NCBI RefSeq assembly: GCF_032586235.1
Contig: NZ_JAWHTD010000091.1
Span: forward strand, 1 to 6,035
Direction: 5' to 3'
Source of the DNA: Aestuariicoccus sp032586235
Lineage (GTDB): Bacteria > Pseudomonadota > Alphaproteobacteria > Rhodobacterales > Rhodobacteraceae
DNA: 6,035 nt
Position numbers and translations under genes: made by a program. Shown in pieces: positions 1-5,908 of this stretch (position 1 is its first letter; the number at the start of each line of letters is the position of its first letter). The notes under the pieces were generated by a model. That model ran no database searches and was not told the DNA's origin. It saw nothing but the letters and a program-made list of their open reading frames with translations.

Positions 1-233
1 AGTTCGTGATTGCCCATGATGGCATGGGCAGTACCGGCATCAATCATCCGTCGAACGACGTCGATTACCGCAGCGTTGCCAGGCCCGCGATCGATGTAAT
101 CGCCTAGGAAAACACACTGTCTGCCAGCTTGAGAATGCCGAAACGCACCATTGCGCTCGCTGTATCCCAAGTTGCCTAACCGGTCGCGAAGCTTTGCTGC
201 TTGGCCATGTGTGTCTGGGATGATGTCATACAT
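1..233 (-). CDS. Metallophosphoesterase, PPP/calcineurin-like, N-terminal part (runs off left edge)
   Basis: The first 77 codons of a gene whose 3' part lies beyond base 1. The translation begins MYDIIPDTHGQ and shows three metal-site signatures of the PPP/ApaH-like metallophosphoesterases in the right order: D-x-H-G at residues 7-10, GDYIDRG at 44-50 and GNHE at 74-77. In this family these Asp, His and Asn residues bind two metal ions that activate water for phosphoester hydrolysis. Signature one has Pro where the classical motif has Gly (PDTHG instead of GDxHG). The ATG is favoured by a strong purine-rich site six bases upstream. No signal peptide is visible, so the product is probably cytoplasmic. 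The substrate cannot be told: protein phosphate, dinucleoside polyphosphates and other phosphoesters are all handled by relatives. The nearest accepted gene upstream ends about 545 bp away, so it probably has its own promoter, which I could not locate. Confidence 0.88.
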   Translation of the reverse strand, partial: MYDIIPDTHGQAAKLRDRLGNLGYSERNGAFRHSQAGRQCVFLGDYIDRGPGNAAVIDVVRRMIDAGTAHAIMGNHE

Positions 234-239
234 CTGCTA

Positions 240-249
240 CTCCTTCCTC
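240..249 (-). promoter_or_regulatory. Ribosome binding site of the metallophosphoesterase
   Basis: On the minus strand this reads GAGGAAGGAG, followed by six bases and then the ATG at 233-231. It contains two overlapping near-consensus Shine-Dalgarno matches. It fixes the start codon of a gene of which only the beginning is present. Confidence 0.75.
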
Positions 250-710
250 AAATCTGTTCCAGCGCGGTTCACGCCATCAATCGAGGCGCCATTGTTTTGA
301 CGCTCAGTCCTATGGTGAACGCGCAGGACAGATCGCGTTCGCCATTCCGTGCAGATTTTGGGATGCCCGTTGCCTCTGCTTGGCCGTGTGTCCTTTCGAA
401 AACCACCCATGGGAGGCGGGTTGGTGGCGCCAAGACGACGCTCTCTTCACACATTTCTAACTTAGTCTCGATTGGTCAGAATTACAACGACACGAAAGAG
501 CACACGCCGATAGTGCTGGCAAAGCCAACAGCGAATGCACGGGCGTGTGGTCGGTCCATTTGCGGCGTTCTGGGCCACCGCACAGCGTCGTTGGTCCCCG
601 ATTGGTGGTAGAGATCACCGCTAGATGCCTAACAAGGGCTAGGCCACGCGCTATTTGGGGCTCAGCAGCAAAGGACTGCCCTACCGCCCGACGACCGGAT
701 ATCGAACTAG
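250..710. other. Gene-poor interval with no supported gene
   Basis: I examined both strands. Open frames exist (for example 201-611 plus and 269-454 minus), but none has a recognisable motif, a good ribosome binding site or protein-like composition. The minus frame from about 711 down to 459 also stays open without a credible start. A minus-strand ATG at about 556 opens only 23 codons. No tRNA fold, rRNA segment or transposase signature is visible. The stretch may contain the promoter of the metallophosphoesterase and decayed coding DNA. Confidence 0.55.
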
Positions 711-752
711 AGCGGTCATCTGATTATTTTGATCAGATGACTGAGAAGAGCC
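711..752 (-). repeat. Palindromic 42-bp element, copy A
   Basis: Contains a perfect inverted repeat on the plus strand: GTCATCTGAT (715-724), seven bases, ATCAGATGAC (732-741). Over 711-752 it matches copy B at 2674-2715 in 35 of 42 positions, in the same orientation and without gaps. It lies 27 bases past the stop of the 247-residue gene, where a terminator could sit, but no run of T follows on the minus strand. Read on the minus strand in one frame, it encodes a peptide resembling that of copy B (G-S-S-Q-S-S-D-Q-N-N-Q-M-T-A). The function is unknown: an operator, an RNA hairpin, or a remnant of a mobile element are all possible. Confidence 0.7.
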
Positions 753-778
753 CGAACCGGACACGGGTAATCTACTAT

Positions 779-1522
779 CTAGGCTACCATCGCGGCTTGA
801 GCTGCCCGAAGCCAGAGCGAGTCAAGCTCATCAACCCGTTCAATGGAAAACTCTTCGGCAATCTCCCAATAGCGCCCCGACTCACATCGATAGCCCAGTC
901 GCTCTTCCACATCCTTTGCCATGTCGAACAGTGGTCCAGGTGTTATCGATATTCTGGATGCCGCTGCTCGACCAAGGTCTTCGTGGTCCATACTTGGAAA
1001 CACAAGGCGGCTCTCGCCAGATGACAACCGCACGCAGGCACATTCGAGTTCAGCCGCATGCAGCAACAGTCGTGCTGACTTCGCCTCAAGGCTTCGGAGA
1101 CTGAGATCGTCTCGCAGAGGGTCGGCGTCACCGGAGCCGTAGAAATGCGTCTTGCCTGAAGCGGCATAGACCATATCGCATCCAACGAAAGTAAGGATCG
1201 AGGGGCGTAGTGCATGAAGCGCCCAATAGCCGGCGGTGAAGGCCATCGTGCCGCCGGCGTAGAAGACACCACCAAAACGATTGTTTGCAGGAACATATTC
1301 CGCTGAGCCCACGAGACTCTGACCAGGGCGGAGGATGTGTGGAATTCGCTCGCGGGGAAAATCATCGGGCGCGATGAGGTAGTCCCAATCATCGCGAATG
1401 CGCCATGCATTATTTATCGCTACGATTTCCGAGAAGGTCGACCGCGGCCAGAAGCGACATCGCACGACATCTGGCGCGCTGCCAACCACAAGAACTACAC
1501 AGGCTTTCGTTTCTGGCGTCAC
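779..1522 (-). CDS. Conserved-looking hypothetical protein, Rossmann-like start, possible glycosyltransferase-like fold
   Basis: 247 residues, soluble, with no signal peptide or membrane segment. I do not recognise a named family. Residues 9-17 (VVLVVGSAP) look like a first beta strand and glycine-rich nucleotide-binding turn, followed by AINNAW at 35-40 and a Y-L-I-A-P-D-D strand at 48-54. A glycine/alanine-rich helix (88-102) leads to a buried strand with GCDMVY (114-119), then a polar motif THFYGSGDADPLRDD (125-139) and LEAKSARLLL (145-154). The order hydrophobic-G-x-D-hydrophobic-Y after a GG-x-x-A helix recalls DUF115-like proteins and GT42 sialyltransferases; this is inference from layout only. 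The start is GTG, overlapping by GTGA the stop of a gene fragment upstream. There is no Shine-Dalgarno site, and a TGA closes the frame 12 codons upstream. This fits translational coupling to an upstream gene that is now truncated, so present expression is uncertain. Confidence 0.72.
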   Translation of the reverse strand: MTPETKACVVLVVGSAPDVVRCRFWPRSTFSEIVAINNAWRIRDDWDYLIAPDDFPRERIPHILRPGQSLVGSAEYVPANNRFGGVFYAGGTMAFTAGYWALHALRPSILTFVGCDMVYAASGKTHFYGSGDADPLRDDLSLRSLEAKSARLLLHAAELECACVRLSSGESRLVFPSMDHEDLGRAAASRISITPGPLFDMAKDVEERLGYRCESGRYWEIAEEFSIERVDELDSLWLRAAQAAMVA

Positions 1523-1611
1523 TGTGCGGTGCGGGCAAGCGTAAGGATCGATTCACCATAGCGGACATCGGGGAGAATGTCTTTGACGTGCGCTCGGAGC
1601 CCGATCCGGAC
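1519..1611 (-). pseudogene. C-terminal remnant of a lost upstream gene
   Basis: A 30-codon open frame, closed on its 5' side by TAA at 1614-1612 and lacking any ATG, GTG or TTG start, ends in TGA at 1521-1519. Its translation has ordinary soluble-protein composition and ends ...GESILTLARTAQ. The stop overlaps the GTG start of the next gene as GTGA, the usual arrangement of coupled genes in an operon. I read it as the tail of a gene whose body was removed when the DNA carrying the methyltransferase was joined between about 1612 and 1639. The family is not recognisable. An alternative is that this is chance non-coding DNA. Confidence 0.38.
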
Positions 1612-1639
1612 TTAGTTGCTTGATGCCTTGCGCACAGGT

Positions 1640-2485
1640 TTACGGGTTTGCAGCACTGAAAAAGTTCAAGCTCGCCGGGATACGAACACCTTTCTCACCC
1701 ACGAAAATTTGGAAGTTGGCTGTGACGTATCGAGTGATCTCGGCAATGTCGTCACCGGACCCGTTGTATTTTTTTAGTATTCTGGCCGCCGGACCGATGT
1801 TCGACGCCAGTGCGGCAACGCGCTCAACGGGGCCCGGATGTTCCAGGTACACTTGGATCGTTTCACCAACCACGCTTTGAAATCCGGCCTTTTTCAACGT
1901 CGCGACAACGTGGTCGACATTCTGAAAGCCCAGCGGTCCGGGCGCGTTCGGGTCGGATTGATCCAGCGGGCCCAGCCTTTGGACTGCGGCGTCCTTGGGG
2001 ACTTCGAACCAGGGGTTTCCCTTGGCCCTGGCCCAGGCGGCAAGAACTATGCGCCCGCCGGGCCGCATGTGCGTACGAATGTTAGCGAATGCTGCCGCTG
2101 GATCGGAAAAAAACATTGACCCAAACCGCGAGATCACCAGATCAAAAGGCGCGCCCGGAATTTGGCCGCTCTGCGCGTCGACCAAATAGTATCCGATATT
2201 CACACCATCTTCCGCCTGATGGGCCTGCGCGTGGTCCAGTAAGGGAACCGAAATATCAACCGCGCTTATAGCTCCGTTGGGCGCGATCCGTGTTGAAAAG
2301 GTCCGCGTTGTCGCCCCGGTGCCGCAGCCAATGTCCAAGACCCGTTCGCCCGGCCTAGGGCCTGACCAGTCAAGCAACGCCTTGTCGACGGCACCAAAGA
2401 CCAGATCGAGTTCATTCTCAAACGCGATCCATTTGAGACCGCTTTCCGAACTCCAATAGTCCGCTTGAGCTTGGTTGTCCTGCAT
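1640..2485 (-). CDS. Class I SAM-dependent methyltransferase
   Basis: 281 residues from the preferred ATG. Motif I, VLDIGCGTG, is at residues 49-57 (SAM glycine-rich loop). The acidic residue expected to hold the ribose hydroxyls is D77 in AVDIS. The strand-4 region DLVISRFGSMFF is at 115-126, and RPGGRIVLAAW (141-151) is the usual post-motif hairpin. The N-terminus, with YW at residues 10-11 and W19, matches the pattern of UbiE/COQ5-like or Methyltransf_11/25 proteins that begin near a Q-x-x-Y-W motif. The frame extends to 2542, but those 19 extra codons add no domain. The chosen start has only a weak upstream purine stretch. The C-terminus (LNFFSAANP) looks natural, so the gene appears complete. 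The substrate is unknown: such enzymes act on small molecules, quinones or lipids, and no neighbour points to one. Its stop lies about 28 bases before the decayed fragment downstream. Confidence 0.85.
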   Translation of the reverse strand: MQDNQAQADYWSSESGLKWIAFENELDLVFGAVDKALLDWSGPRPGERVLDIGCGTGATTRTFSTRIAPNGAISAVDISVPLLDHAQAHQAEDGVNIGYYLVDAQSGQIPGAPFDLVISRFGSMFFSDPAAAFANIRTHMRPGGRIVLAAWARAKGNPWFEVPKDAAVQRLGPLDQSDPNAPGPLGFQNVDHVVATLKKAGFQSVVGETIQVYLEHPGPVERVAALASNIGPAARILKKYNGSGDDIAEITRYVTANFQIFVGEKGVRIPASLNFFSAANP

Positions 2486-2517
2486 TGTGATGTTCGCATC
2501 CCGGCGCTTTCCTAGGC

Positions 2518-2790
2518 TTAAGTAAAGCAAGGAATTGCGCACCTGTAAAACGTCCGCACTGTCCGCAAGCCGAACCTGTGCTCGATTGCCGCGAACGTCC
2601 GGTACCGGCGGAAGCCGCCGTTCAAGCGAGTCTCTGCGGTTCTGTCGGTTTTGACGGCAGCTTGCCGCAGTTCAGCGGACATCTGATCATTTTGCTCAGA
2701 TGTCTTGGACGAGCCCAATCCCGCCATTGTTTTAGGAAGGTCGAATGAGGGCTTTGCCGCGGATAGCCGCTTAGAAAGCGAGTTCTTCAT
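2518..2790 (-). CDS. Doubtful 90-codon ORF spanning palindrome copy B
   Basis: ATG at 2790 with a GAGGAA stretch about 13 bases upstream, which is longer spacing than ideal. The first 45 or so residues (MKNSLSKRLSAAKPSFDLPK..., then ...GSSKTSEQNDQM) look protein-like. The rest is rich in Arg, Thr and Phe and runs across GC-rich dyads, more like non-coding DNA. The frame would extend over the possible methyltransferase promoter. The only support is that palindrome copy A encodes a similar peptide in the same orientation with conservative replacements only (K/Q, T/S, E/D, D/N, S/T). No family is recognised. It could be a decayed gene start, a small gene, or a by-product of the DNA palindrome. 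Confidence 0.2.
   Translation of the reverse strand: MKNSLSKRLSAAKPSFDLPKTMAGLGSSKTSEQNDQMSAELRQAAVKTDRTAETRLNGGFRRYRTFAAIEHRFGLRTVRTFYRCAIPCFT
2521..2549 (-). promoter_or_regulatory. Possible sigma-70-type promoter for the methyltransferase
   Basis: On the minus strand TTTACA (2549-2544) is followed by a 17-base spacer and TTTACT (2526-2521). These match the -35 consensus in 5 of 6 and the -10 in 4 of 6 positions, about 36 bases before the ATG at 2485. Position and spacing are right, but such matches occur by chance. Confidence 0.25.
2606..2667. repeat. Two short GC-rich dyads upstream of the methyltransferase
   Basis: CGGCGG (2606-2611) and CCGCCG (2615-2620) pair around a 3-base loop. 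CGGCA (2655-2659) and TGCCG (2663-2667) pair around another 3-base loop. With palindrome B they make three potential hairpins within 100 bases. None is followed by a T-run on either strand, so they are not classical intrinsic terminators. They would lie upstream of the proposed promoter unless transcription starts further out. Confidence 0.5.
2674..2715 (-). repeat. Palindromic 42-bp element, copy B
   Basis: Direct-orientation counterpart of copy A (711-752). Plus-strand arms are GACATCTGA (2678-2686) and TCAGATGTC (2696-2704) around a nine-base loop. Relative to copy A, the second base of the left arm is A instead of T and the matching base of the right arm is T instead of A, so pairing is kept. 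It lies about 190 bases upstream of the methyltransferase ATG. It is the outermost of three dyads in this interval. Confidence 0.7.
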
Positions 2791-2901
2791 TTATTTTTTT
2801 GGGTTCCTCAGTCAGAATTCTAGCGAACACGCCCACCTAGGTGTTTAGTCCCGGCATCTGGTGGCTTGGATGACAAAACTGTCGTCATTTGACCGGCTCC
2901 A
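2791..2901. other. Intergenic stretch after the protease gene, no clear terminator
   Basis: Twelve or so bases past the protease stop there is a weak dyad, ATGAC (2870-2874) and GTCAT (2884-2888), without a T-run on the minus strand. A 10-base perfect palindrome, CACCTAGGTG, sits at 2834-2843. Seven T on the plus strand (2794-2800) would be A on the gene strand and so do not make a terminator for the protease. No gene is supported here. Confidence 0.45.
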
Positions 2902-5868
2902 TCACGCAATGGGATAGGCATCGGAGTCGACCCTGTAGTGGTCCAAGCCATCACCCAAAGTCAAATTTACACCTTCGACAATAGCAATTAACTCGTCTCG
3001 ACTATCCGACCCCGGGCGCCACACGTCCAAGTAAATTTGGGTGTCTGCCCCATCCCACGTAGCTATATACGATCCTGTGCTCGACAGGCCGAGCTTATCT
3101 TGAGTGATTTCAAAGCCGACGATAAGCGCATAGTCGAGGTCGCCGCCCCCTGGTTTATTGCTTTCGTCGTCGTAAAACACGCCGCGGCTGTCGCCGAATA
3201 AAAATACATCCGCGAGGTCCGACCCTGTCAGCGTGTCTTGGGTTCCAGCCCCGTTGAATGTGCCGTCTTTGGACAAGCCACTGATGATCCCACCTTTGGC
3301 AAGCAGATCATCAGGTAGGGTGTCGTTTCCGTAAACATCCAAGCTGGGTTCGTTGACCGTAATTGACACAGTCGCAAGGCTCGATCCCAGTTCGCCATCA
3401 GAGGCGGTGTATGTGAAGCTGTCCGTTCCGAAGAAGCCTTCATTCGGCGTATAGTCGAACTCTCCAGTCTGACTGTCTAGCGTGACAGTCCCGTTCGACG
3501 GGCCGTCACCTAGAACAGCATTGATAGAATCCCCGTCTGGATCGTAGTCCACACCGAAGCCGTTGTCTTCAAACACATTTCCAGAAAGAGTTGTGCCGGT
3601 TTCGATTGTGAAAGCGTCATCAGCGACAATCGGCGCGTCTTTTACAGGGTTTACCGTGACGGTAACGGTCGCCGTGTCGAAGGCCTGCCCATCGGAAATA
3701 GTGTAGACAAAGCTGTCGGTCCCATTGAAGTTTTCATTGGGAGTGTAGTCGACCGTGTTGTCTTCGTTGATGACGACGGTCCCGTTCACCGCTTGCGTCA
3801 CACCCATTACCGTCAGGACATCATCAGGGTCGGAGTCGCTGTCATTAAACAAGACGTGGACGGTTACCGCCGTGTCCTCGTCCGTCGTGTCGCTGTCATC
3901 CAATGCCACGGGTGCTTCGTTGGGCTCCGCAGGGCCGGATATCAACCCAAGCATCGCGTCAATGGTGAGTCGACCGCCGGTGACCGTCTTGCCGTCCAGC
4001 GAGCCAGTCGGCACCGCGGAGTCAAGCAGATGCGTTCGCAGCTGTTCAGCCGTGAGCTCCGGGTATGCTGCCGAGACAAGCGCCAGAGCTCCGGTGACAT
4101 GTGGTGACGCCATCGAGGTGCCGCTCGCACTGGCGTAGCTTCCATTGGCAAATGTCGACCAGATACCTTCACCGGGCGCGCCAATGTCGACAGTCGAAGC
4201 TCCGTAGTTTGAGAATGAGGACAGCCCGCCTGCCTCATTAATCGACGCCACCGATATGACCGCATCATAGGATGCGACAACTGATGTGTCGTAGTTGCTT
4301 GGGTAGTGAGCCGACTGATCGGTGTTCAGTCCGTCATTGCCAGCTGATGCGACAAAGAGAACATCCTCGTTTGCGCCGCGCGTGATTGCGTCGAGAAGGG
4401 CTTGAGACAAGCCGCCGCCACCCCAGGAATTATTTGTCGCAACGAAATTTTCCGCGGAGAGCGCGCCGATGGCTTGATCGGTGAAGTAGTCAATCGCCAG
4501 GATGGCGTCGGCCAGTGATCCTCCGCGCTCACCGATGAAGCGCAACGCCGCGATCTGGACTTGCTGGCTTACTCCGACGACCCCAATTCCATTGCCTCCG
4601 ATTGCCCCGATCGTGCCGGCGACATGGGTGCCGTGCGACGTTCCGCTGCCAAAAGGTCCGCGGCTTTGGTAAGCCTCGAATGGATTGTTGTCGTTGTCGA
4701 GGAAGTCCCATCCGACGAGGTCGTCAGTATAACCGTTACTGTCCTCGTCATCTCCGTTTGCCCAATTCGGGTCCTGCAGAAGGTCTCCCGCGTCGATATA
4801 GCCGTTGCCGTTGAGGTCATTGACACTGTTGACGTAGGTGCCACCCACCATGACGTTGAGATCATAAAAGGTGATAAGACCGTCACCATCTTGGTCGGCG
4901 GCAAGTTCGCTTGGTATCTCGCCCTGATTGATCCAAACATTGAGATAAAGATCGGGATGGGTGTAGTGCAGACCCGTATCGATGACGCCCACAATGCTTG
5001 TGCTCGCGCCGATATTGCCATCACTCCATGCGTCCGCGGCGTGACTGCCGAAGACGGTTGTATTGTCTCCCCCTTGCATGCCCCAAAGCGACCCGTTGGT
5101 GAAATAAGGATCGTCAATCGTGTCGACGGTGAAGACAAAATTCGGTTCGGCAAACTCAACGCCAGGCCGATTCTCCAGGATCTCGACCGCGCGCTCCGCG
5201 CTCAAACCTTCGCCGAGCTTGATAACCTGAAGCTTCCCTGCCTCGCCGGTCGGCCCTCCGTTCTCCCGCAGGACAAGTCCCGGCGCCCCGCCAACGGCAC
5301 CCATGGCTCCCCTGATGTCGGCCGCGCTTGCCCCAGCAGAGAACTGAACGATAAGCTCTATCCCGTCCTGAACGGGTTCATCGCCAGGCTCTTCGGCCAC
5401 CGCTATCGTATCGAAAGACCCGAGTAGACCGAAGCTGGCAAGCGCGTCGCTTCCCGTCGATGTGTCAGCGGTGGGATGCACGAATGAAACAGGCGGAACC
5501 TGAATGGCGTGGCCACCCGCTTGTGTACCGGCCTCAAAAGCCAGACCCTGGAAAATCACCGGTGCAATATTGTGTAGGTAGTTTGACCCGGGATCACTCG
5601 GCTGCAGCACCTCCTGGAGACCGTACGGGACATATTCATCCTGCTGCAGCAGCGCGGTGATACCATGTGAGATATCTTCGGCATCCGTGGGGGCGGTCTC
5701 CGGGATCGACTGCCACGCAGGAATGCTGTCGGGCTTTCCGGGGCCTTTGACCAACTCGGCAAGCGCTTGACCAAATGCAGCCACAGGCGGCGCGAACGGG
5801 GGCGGGGCAGCGTCCTCTGGCAAACCAAATTGAAACGTGAACGAAAAATCAAGAAAATCAAATTTCAC
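2902..5868 (-). CDS. Type I-secreted subtilase (S8 serine protease) with prodomain, calcium loops and cadherin-like repeats
   Basis: 988 residues from GTG at 5868, chosen for the AAGGAGG site five bases upstream; the frame extends to a TTG at 5931 without added support. Residues 1-169: unrecognised, Pro-rich extension with no Sec signal. 170-246: inhibitor I9-like prodomain, ending just after FAEPNFVF. About 265-639: peptidase S8 domain with catalytic D297 (VIDTG), H412 (SHGTHVAG) and S585 (GTSMASPH), and oxyanion N511 (AGNDG). Between D297 and H412 lie EF-hand-like loops, DQDGDGLITFYD (325-336) and DLNGNGYIDAGD (351-362), and the NGYTDD-x-x-GWDF motif; these suggest calcium dependence. 652-739 and 745-839: two cadherin/Ig-like repeats, each with the FNGTDSF/FFGTDSF-type signature. 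From about 878: DTLTGSDLADVF, FYDDE, DYALIVGFE and DKLGL, resembling type I secretion C-terminal target domains. No cysteine was found. Likely an extracellular, calcium-stabilised protease exported by an ABC/MFP/TolC system not encoded here. All catalytic residues are present and the gene appears intact. Confidence 0.95.
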   Translation of the reverse strand: MKFDFLDFSFTFQFGLPEDAAPPPFAPPVAAFGQALAELVKGPGKPDSIPAWQSIPETAPTDAEDISHGITALLQQDEYVPYGLQEVLQPSDPGSNYLHNIAPVIFQGLAFEAGTQAGGHAIQVPPVSFVHPTADTSTGSDALASFGLLGSFDTIAVAEEPGDEPVQDGIELIVQFSAGASAADIRGAMGAVGGAPGLVLRENGGPTGEAGKLQVIKLGEGLSAERAVEILENRPGVEFAEPNFVFTVDTIDDPYFTNGSLWGMQGGDNTTVFGSHAADAWSDGNIGASTSIVGVIDTGLHYTHPDLYLNVWINQGEIPSELAADQDGDGLITFYDLNVMVGGTYVNSVNDLNGNGYIDAGDLLQDPNWANGDDEDSNGYTDDLVGWDFLDNDNNPFEAYQSRGPFGSGTSHGTHVAGTIGAIGGNGIGVVGVSQQVQIAALRFIGERGGSLADAILAIDYFTDQAIGALSAENFVATNNSWGGGGLSQALLDAITRGANEDVLFVASAGNDGLNTDQSAHYPSNYDTSVVASYDAVISVASINEAGGLSSFSNYGASTVDIGAPGEGIWSTFANGSYASASGTSMASPHVTGALALVSAAYPELTAEQLRTHLLDSAVPTGSLDGKTVTGGRLTIDAMLGLISGPAEPNEAPVALDDSDTTDEDTAVTVHVLFNDSDSDPDDVLTVMGVTQAVNGTVVINEDNTVDYTPNENFNGTDSFVYTISDGQAFDTATVTVTVNPVKDAPIVADDAFTIETGTTLSGNVFEDNGFGVDYDPDGDSINAVLGDGPSNGTVTLDSQTGEFDYTPNEGFFGTDSFTYTASDGELGSSLATVSITVNEPSLDVYGNDTLPDDLLAKGGIISGLSKDGTFNGAGTQDTLTGSDLADVFLFGDSRGVFYDDESNKPGGGDLDYALIVGFEITQDKLGLSSTGSYIATWDGADTQIYLDVWRPGSDSRDELIAIVEGVNLTLGDGLDHYRVDSDAYPIA

Positions 5869-5873
5869 AGCCG

Positions 5874-5880
5874 CCTCCTT
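5874..5880 (-). promoter_or_regulatory. Ribosome binding site that sets the protease start
   Basis: Minus strand AAGGAGG, five bases before GTG at 5868-5866. This near-perfect match decides the start in favour of GTG over the upstream in-frame TTG at 5931, which has no comparable site. The protein therefore starts M-K-F-D-F-L rather than with a basic 21-residue leader. Confidence 0.85.
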
Positions 5881-5908
5881 CAAGAGCGCTCTGCCCCGCA
5901 GTAGGATG

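Noticed and set aside
269..454. 61-codon minus-strand ORF just upstream of the metallophosphoesterase
   Set aside because: No ribosome binding site, no motif and no similarity that I recognise; chance is the simpler reading.
201..611. 136-codon plus-strand ORF near the left edge
   Set aside because: Overlaps the start of the metallophosphoesterase on the other strand, has no motif, and its composition looks like chance translation.
604..619. tRNA-like or structured RNA segment around GGTGGTAGAGATCACC
   Set aside because: Only a four-base stem can be drawn, with no cloverleaf, T-loop or acceptor stem.
715..741. Palindrome A as an intrinsic terminator of the 247-residue gene
   Set aside because: The stem is good and well placed, but no T-run follows on the minus strand and a matching copy lies upstream of another gene, so termination is not its evident job.
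545..1024. 159-codon plus-strand ORF
   Set aside because: Mostly antisense to the 3' part of the 247-residue gene and rich in Arg and Cys without any motif.
2486..2542. 19-codon N-terminal extension of the methyltransferase
   Set aside because: Homologues of this type begin near the Q-x-x-Y-W motif, and the extension would overlap the likely promoter.
3352..3915. The two cadherin-like segments as a recent DNA tandem duplication
   Set aside because: They are similar as protein domains but clearly diverged in nucleotide sequence and in length, so this is an old domain repeat, not a DNA repeat.
4561..5427. 288-codon plus-strand ORF opposite the protease
   Set aside because: It lies wholly antisense to the prodomain and catalytic domain, has no recognisable motif or ribosome binding site, and is explained by the codon bias of the real gene.
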